Shown one piece after another: positions 14,170 through 16,680 of a DNA stretch of 16,680 bases. A model generated the notes under the pieces. It searched no databases. It was given only the letters and a program-made list of their open reading frames with translations, and was not told the origin of the DNA. Position 1 is the stretch's first letter. Each line of letters begins with the position of its first letter. This DNA is from JAYTUJ01 sp043744615 (lineage in GTDB: Bacteria > Patescibacteriota > Minisyncoccia > Phycocordibacterales > CAIRYW01). The stretch spans positions 1-16,680 of the forward strand of contig JAYTUJ010000052.1 in the NCBI GenBank assembly GCA_043744615.1, written 5' to 3'. The translations under genes were made by a program, and so were the position numbers.

Positions 14170-15405
14170 CTATACTTTGATTTTTCCCGTTACCACATTT
14201 GAAATTAGTGAAGATTTAAATTCTTTAAGAAATTCAATAGTAAACTCAGCTTTATTTATCGCCTTCTCAAAATAACCACACTTGGTATCAAGATATTCAG
14301 CAATCTCTTTTTGATGTTCCACAGGTGGGAACAATACTATAAACTTATTCAAGTCTGATACCCGTAGAGAAGGCTGTATGTGGGACGGAATATTATCTCT
14401 CATTCTTTTAAACCCTACTTCCAAAAGATAGTTAAAATAAGCAGAATCAGCCTTTTTATTTGGAATCATTAACACACAGTTTTGTGAAAGACTAAATTCC
14501 CCAACCAAAAACTTGGTGGTCATAGCTTTTGCACCGACCGTTGTTGAGAAAAGAACTCCTTTGGGGAAATTATATTTGTAAGTGTTTATTTCACCGAGGA
14601 CACCATTATTCTCTGTTTGTCCGCTATATACAGGATATTCTCCTTTATTTTTCTCATCTCCAACAAATTCTTGAGTAAACTTTCCAGCCTCTTTTCCTTT
14701 TTCAAAATCAAAACCTGATTTTAATTTCCTTATCTCCCAACCTCTTGGTATATTTCCAATCCAATCAACATCACTATTGATGAGTTTAGATTTTGAGTCG
14801 AGACCTTTTGTAACAGCACAATTAATAACCGCTATGCGTTTTTCTCTTAAAAGCTCGATCAGCTTTTCTTTTTTCTCAATAATCTGATCAATTGAGGATA
14901 TTTTTTCATCAAGATAACTTACTAATTCTGTCTGTTCTTTTGAATTCGGGACTGGCACCAGTTTTTCATAGGCACTTGCACGAGACAAACCAGGCACCCC
15001 AGTGTCTTGCGAAAATAAATTCAAACCAAGAATTCCTAGTGTGTAATAAAGCCATTTTATATTTTCTGAAGTATGTCGAGCATCTATATAGTAGGTTGTA
15101 TCAATCGCGAACACGTTTTCTTGAGAATAATTAACTACCCCATAAGATCCTTTTCTACCTACTACAATTACAGGGCTTAGAGTATTTGCTTCATCGTGTG
15201 ACCCAACAGGACCATTTGATCCAAAGACTTGTATATCACCATCTTTTCGTGTGTCGTCGGGTAGTGATCCTCCATATTGAAATCGAGCTAGATGTTTTAG
15301 TTTTTTTATTTCCCAATTTTTGGGAATCTTACCCAAGGACTCAACACCTGAATCTTTGTATTCAGGGTAGGTCTGATATTTTTTTGTAAGTTTGAGTGTT
15401 TGCAT
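14170..15405 (-). CDS. hsdS: Type I restriction-modification specificity subunit (HsdS)
   Basis: HsdS recognises the bipartite DNA target for both methylation and cleavage. Two target-recognition domains are seen, each beginning with an IPxxW motif (GKIPKNWEIKKLK at 25-37; GNIPRGWEIRKLK at 217-229). Each is followed by a conserved long helix: EQTELVSYLDEKISSIDQII from about 157, and EHQKEIAEYLDTK with the terminal helix at about 363-411. The repeat organisation is full length at 411 aa. I chose the ATG at 15405, one base after the DUF2130 stop (TAATATG). A longer reading from 15453 would overlap DUF2130 by 47 nt with a non-conserved basic extension. An intermediate ATG at 15420 is possible. 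The TRD sequences decide specificity, which cannot be read by eye. Confidence 0.95.
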   Translation of the reverse strand: MQTLKLTKKYQTYPEYKDSGVESLGKIPKNWEIKKLKHLARFQYGGSLPDDTRKDGDIQVFGSNGPVGSHDEANTLSPVIVVGRKGSYGVVNYSQENVFAIDTTYYIDARHTSENIKWLYYTLGILGLNLFSQDTGVPGLSRASAYEKLVPVPNSKEQTELVSYLDEKISSIDQIIEKKEKLIELLREKRIAVINCAVTKGLDSKSKLINSDVDWIGNIPRGWEIRKLKSGFDFEKGKEAGKFTQEFVGDEKNKGEYPVYSGQTENNGVLGEINTYKYNFPKGVLFSTTVGAKAMTTKFLVGEFSLSQNCVLMIPNKKADSAYFNYLLEVGFKRMRDNIPSHIQPSLRVSDLNKFIVLFPPVEHQKEIAEYLDTKCGYFEKAINKAEFTIEFLKEFKSSLISNVVTGKIKV

Positions 15406-15406
15406 A

Positions 15407-16591
15407 TTATTTTTCTTCATCCGTCTTCGGTTCAGACAGTTCAAGCGACTCAATTTTTTGCAATTGGACTACACCACTTAAATCACCATAAATACCAACC
15501 GTGTTTTTTATTACTTTTTGAATTTGCTTCTCTTTTTCCGCCCATGACTTTTCAAAGTAGAGTTTCTCTTTATCGAGAGAATTTTTCATGCTAGAAAATA
15601 CTTCGACAATTGTTTCGATTCTTTGTTTGAATTCTGTCCCAGTTAGATAGCTGTAAAGTATCTCCATTTTTTCATCCTTACCCACAGACATTGTCTTTTC
15701 TTTTGAGACTGCTTCGAGCGTGTGTCTGAGGGCTGTGGCGATCGATAATGCAAGTTTGATATCACAGACCCATACACCATCTCGCAAAGTGATGCCACTA
15801 ACACCTATAGGCAGAGCAGAAGATACGATGACTGCTATATCAGCTTTGATACTTCGCTGGTCTTCTCTTAATTTTTGTATCCATCCTTCAGTCCATGCTT
15901 TTGTCTTTTTTGATTCCCAGATGATAGTTCCGCACACGGCACCATTTTTTGTCTTTACTGTTTGGACCACGTCAGCGCCGTTGACACCTTTTCCGACAGG
16001 GGCAATATCGTCGTAGATAAATTCAGCCCTGAGTAATTCCTCAAGAGCCAGTTCTTGTACTTCGCCTTGGGTTTGCTGGGACCCCTGAGTAAGTTTTCTT
16101 GCTTGCTCATCATTCAATTTTTTGGAATCAGAAAGTTGCTTACTGAGTTGATCTATTTCTGCCTGCTTTGCTTCAGTCGCTTTTCTGGACGCATCTTCCT
16201 CGATTTGTTTTCGTTCAGCGTCAAGCTGTCTTGCCTTCTCCAATTCAAAAGCCTCTGTATCATCTTTCAGTTTTTGGGCTGCTTTGCGAAGTCCTAGCTC
16301 ATTTTTATTAGCTTCTTTCAACTTGAGTTCTTGCTCTGCCAATCGTTCTTCCATGAATTTCTTATCTGACTCGGCGTCTTTTTCGAGCTTCGCTTTGATC
16401 TGCTTTGTAAGCTGTTCTTCTTTTCCTGCAAGCTCTTTCTTGGTTTCCTTTTCGATAGACGCGCGCATGTCTTTTTCTTTGTCCTCGAATTCCTTTTTGT
16501 ACTTTGTTTCAATTTGATGCGTCAAAACATCATCAATTGAGATCGATTTTCCACAGTGAGGACAATTTATATTTTTTGTATTGTTAGTCAT
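15407..16591 (-). CDS. DUF2130 protein: coiled coil plus PD-(D/E)xK-like nuclease domain
   Basis: The N-terminus has one Cys pair (C10-P-H-C13), half of a zinc ribbon. Residues about 28-170 are an almost continuous charged coiled coil rich in K, E, Q and A. The C-terminal domain contains GADVVQTV (D207), then GTIIWESKKTKAWTEGWIQK with E226-x-K228, then LREDQR and GVWV. This is the conserved signature of DUF2130 (PF09903), and the D...ExK arrangement resembles a PD-(D/E)xK nuclease core. The function of the family is not established to my knowledge. The gene lies five nt after the hsdM end and one nt before hsdS, splitting the usual hsdM-hsdS adjacency. It is therefore likely coexpressed with the restriction complex and may assist DNA or RNA processing. 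It is somewhat GC-richer than the neighbouring ImmA-like gene. Confidence 0.8.
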   Translation of the reverse strand: MTNNTKNINCPHCGKSISIDDVLTHQIETKYKKEFEDKEKDMRASIEKETKKELAGKEEQLTKQIKAKLEKDAESDKKFMEERLAEQELKLKEANKNELGLRKAAQKLKDDTEAFELEKARQLDAERKQIEEDASRKATEAKQAEIDQLSKQLSDSKKLNDEQARKLTQGSQQTQGEVQELALEELLRAEFIYDDIAPVGKGVNGADVVQTVKTKNGAVCGTIIWESKKTKAWTEGWIQKLREDQRSIKADIAVIVSSALPIGVSGITLRDGVWVCDIKLALSIATALRHTLEAVSKEKTMSVGKDEKMEILYSYLTGTEFKQRIETIVEVFSSMKNSLDKEKLYFEKSWAEKEKQIQKVIKNTVGIYGDLSGVVQLQKIESLELSEPKTDEEK

Positions 16592-16596
16592 ATATT

Positions 16597-16680
16597 TTAT
16601 AGTTGTTTAAGTAGAGCTAGAAGTTCGTTCTCAACCTTTTCAATATCAATCTCTATCGCCTCAAGACTTCGCGGAGCTTC
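16597..16680 (-). CDS. hsdM: Type I methyltransferase subunit HsdM, C-terminal end (partial)
   Basis: Only one minus-strand frame is open from the window edge. It codes 27 residues ending ...DIEKVENELLALLKQL and a TAA at 16599-16597. The peptide (R-S-L-E-A-I-E-I-D-I-E-K-V-E) is a short heptad helix like the C-terminal tail of HsdM, where a helical tail contacts HsdS. The next gene starts five nt later and the operon contains hsdS and hsdR, so an N6-adenine methyltransferase subunit is expected here. No catalytic motif is inside the window, so the assignment depends on context. Confidence 0.6.
   Translation of the reverse strand, partial: EAPRSLEAIEIDIEKVENELLALLKQL

Noticed and set aside
14170..15405. 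Inverted repeats or a second partial hsdS that would allow phase-variable specificity
   Set aside because: Only one hsdS was seen and no recombinase gene or long inverted copy of its TRDs is present in the window.
15406..15453. Longer hsdS start at 15453 giving a 47-nt overlap with DUF2130
   Set aside because: The extra residues are basic and unlike HsdS N-termini, while the ATG at 15405 is one base after the DUF2130 stop and opens directly into the conserved region.
1..16680. CRISPR array, tRNA, rRNA or insertion sequence
   Set aside because: I saw no regularly spaced direct repeats, cloverleaf-like sequence, rRNA segment or transposase motif; absence by eye is not proof for short RNAs.

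Overview
The window looks like a chromosomal segment of a small-genome bacterium of the Candidate Phyla Radiation (Patescibacteria, Parcubacteria-like). Reasons: AT-rich DNA; almost no spacing between genes; few recognisable Shine-Dalgarno sites; shortened versions of universal proteins (GspE/PilB-type ATPase 381 aa, MetK 342 aa, MscL 102 aa); and a secreted protein that combines IPT/TIG-like folds with a peptidoglycan-binding repeat. The lineage is an inference from style, because no rRNA or marker tree is available here. No RNA gene, CRISPR array or insertion sequence was recognised, and no stretch over 300 bases lacks a gene.

Positions 1-9520 are housekeeping and envelope genes. On the minus strand, a compact type II secretion/type IV pilus ATPase is followed by the first 67 codons of a GspF/PilC-like membrane protein that leaves the window. 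Divergent from these are a DUF1003 membrane protein, an M1 zinc aminopeptidase and an overlapping M24 peptidase. The two peptidases probably cooperate in peptide breakdown. Converging on them are a secreted surface protein and metK. Divergent from metK runs a small operon: a cytidylyltransferase-like nucleotidyltransferase, a DedA-family membrane protein and mscL.

Positions 9549-16680 form one tight minus-strand operon, a type I restriction-modification locus with extra genes. In transcription order it holds the hsdM C-terminus (cut by the window edge), a DUF2130 coiled-coil/nuclease-like protein, hsdS, an ImmA/IrrE-like protein whose zinc-peptidase motif appears lost, a PIN-domain nuclease and hsdR. 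Junctions are 5, 1 and 4 nt, a 4-nt overlap, and 4 nt. The ImmA-like/PIN pair sits between hsdS and hsdR, the place occupied by the anticodon nuclease gene prrC in the E. coli prr locus. This makes a second, RNA-targeting line of defence or a toxin-antitoxin module a reasonable hypothesis, and it is the most interesting system in the window.

Two smaller signals stand out. Strong perfect palindromes lie inside coding sequence (two in the M1 gene, one in metK). Also, -10 elements sit 6-7 nt before start codons, implying leaderless mRNAs.
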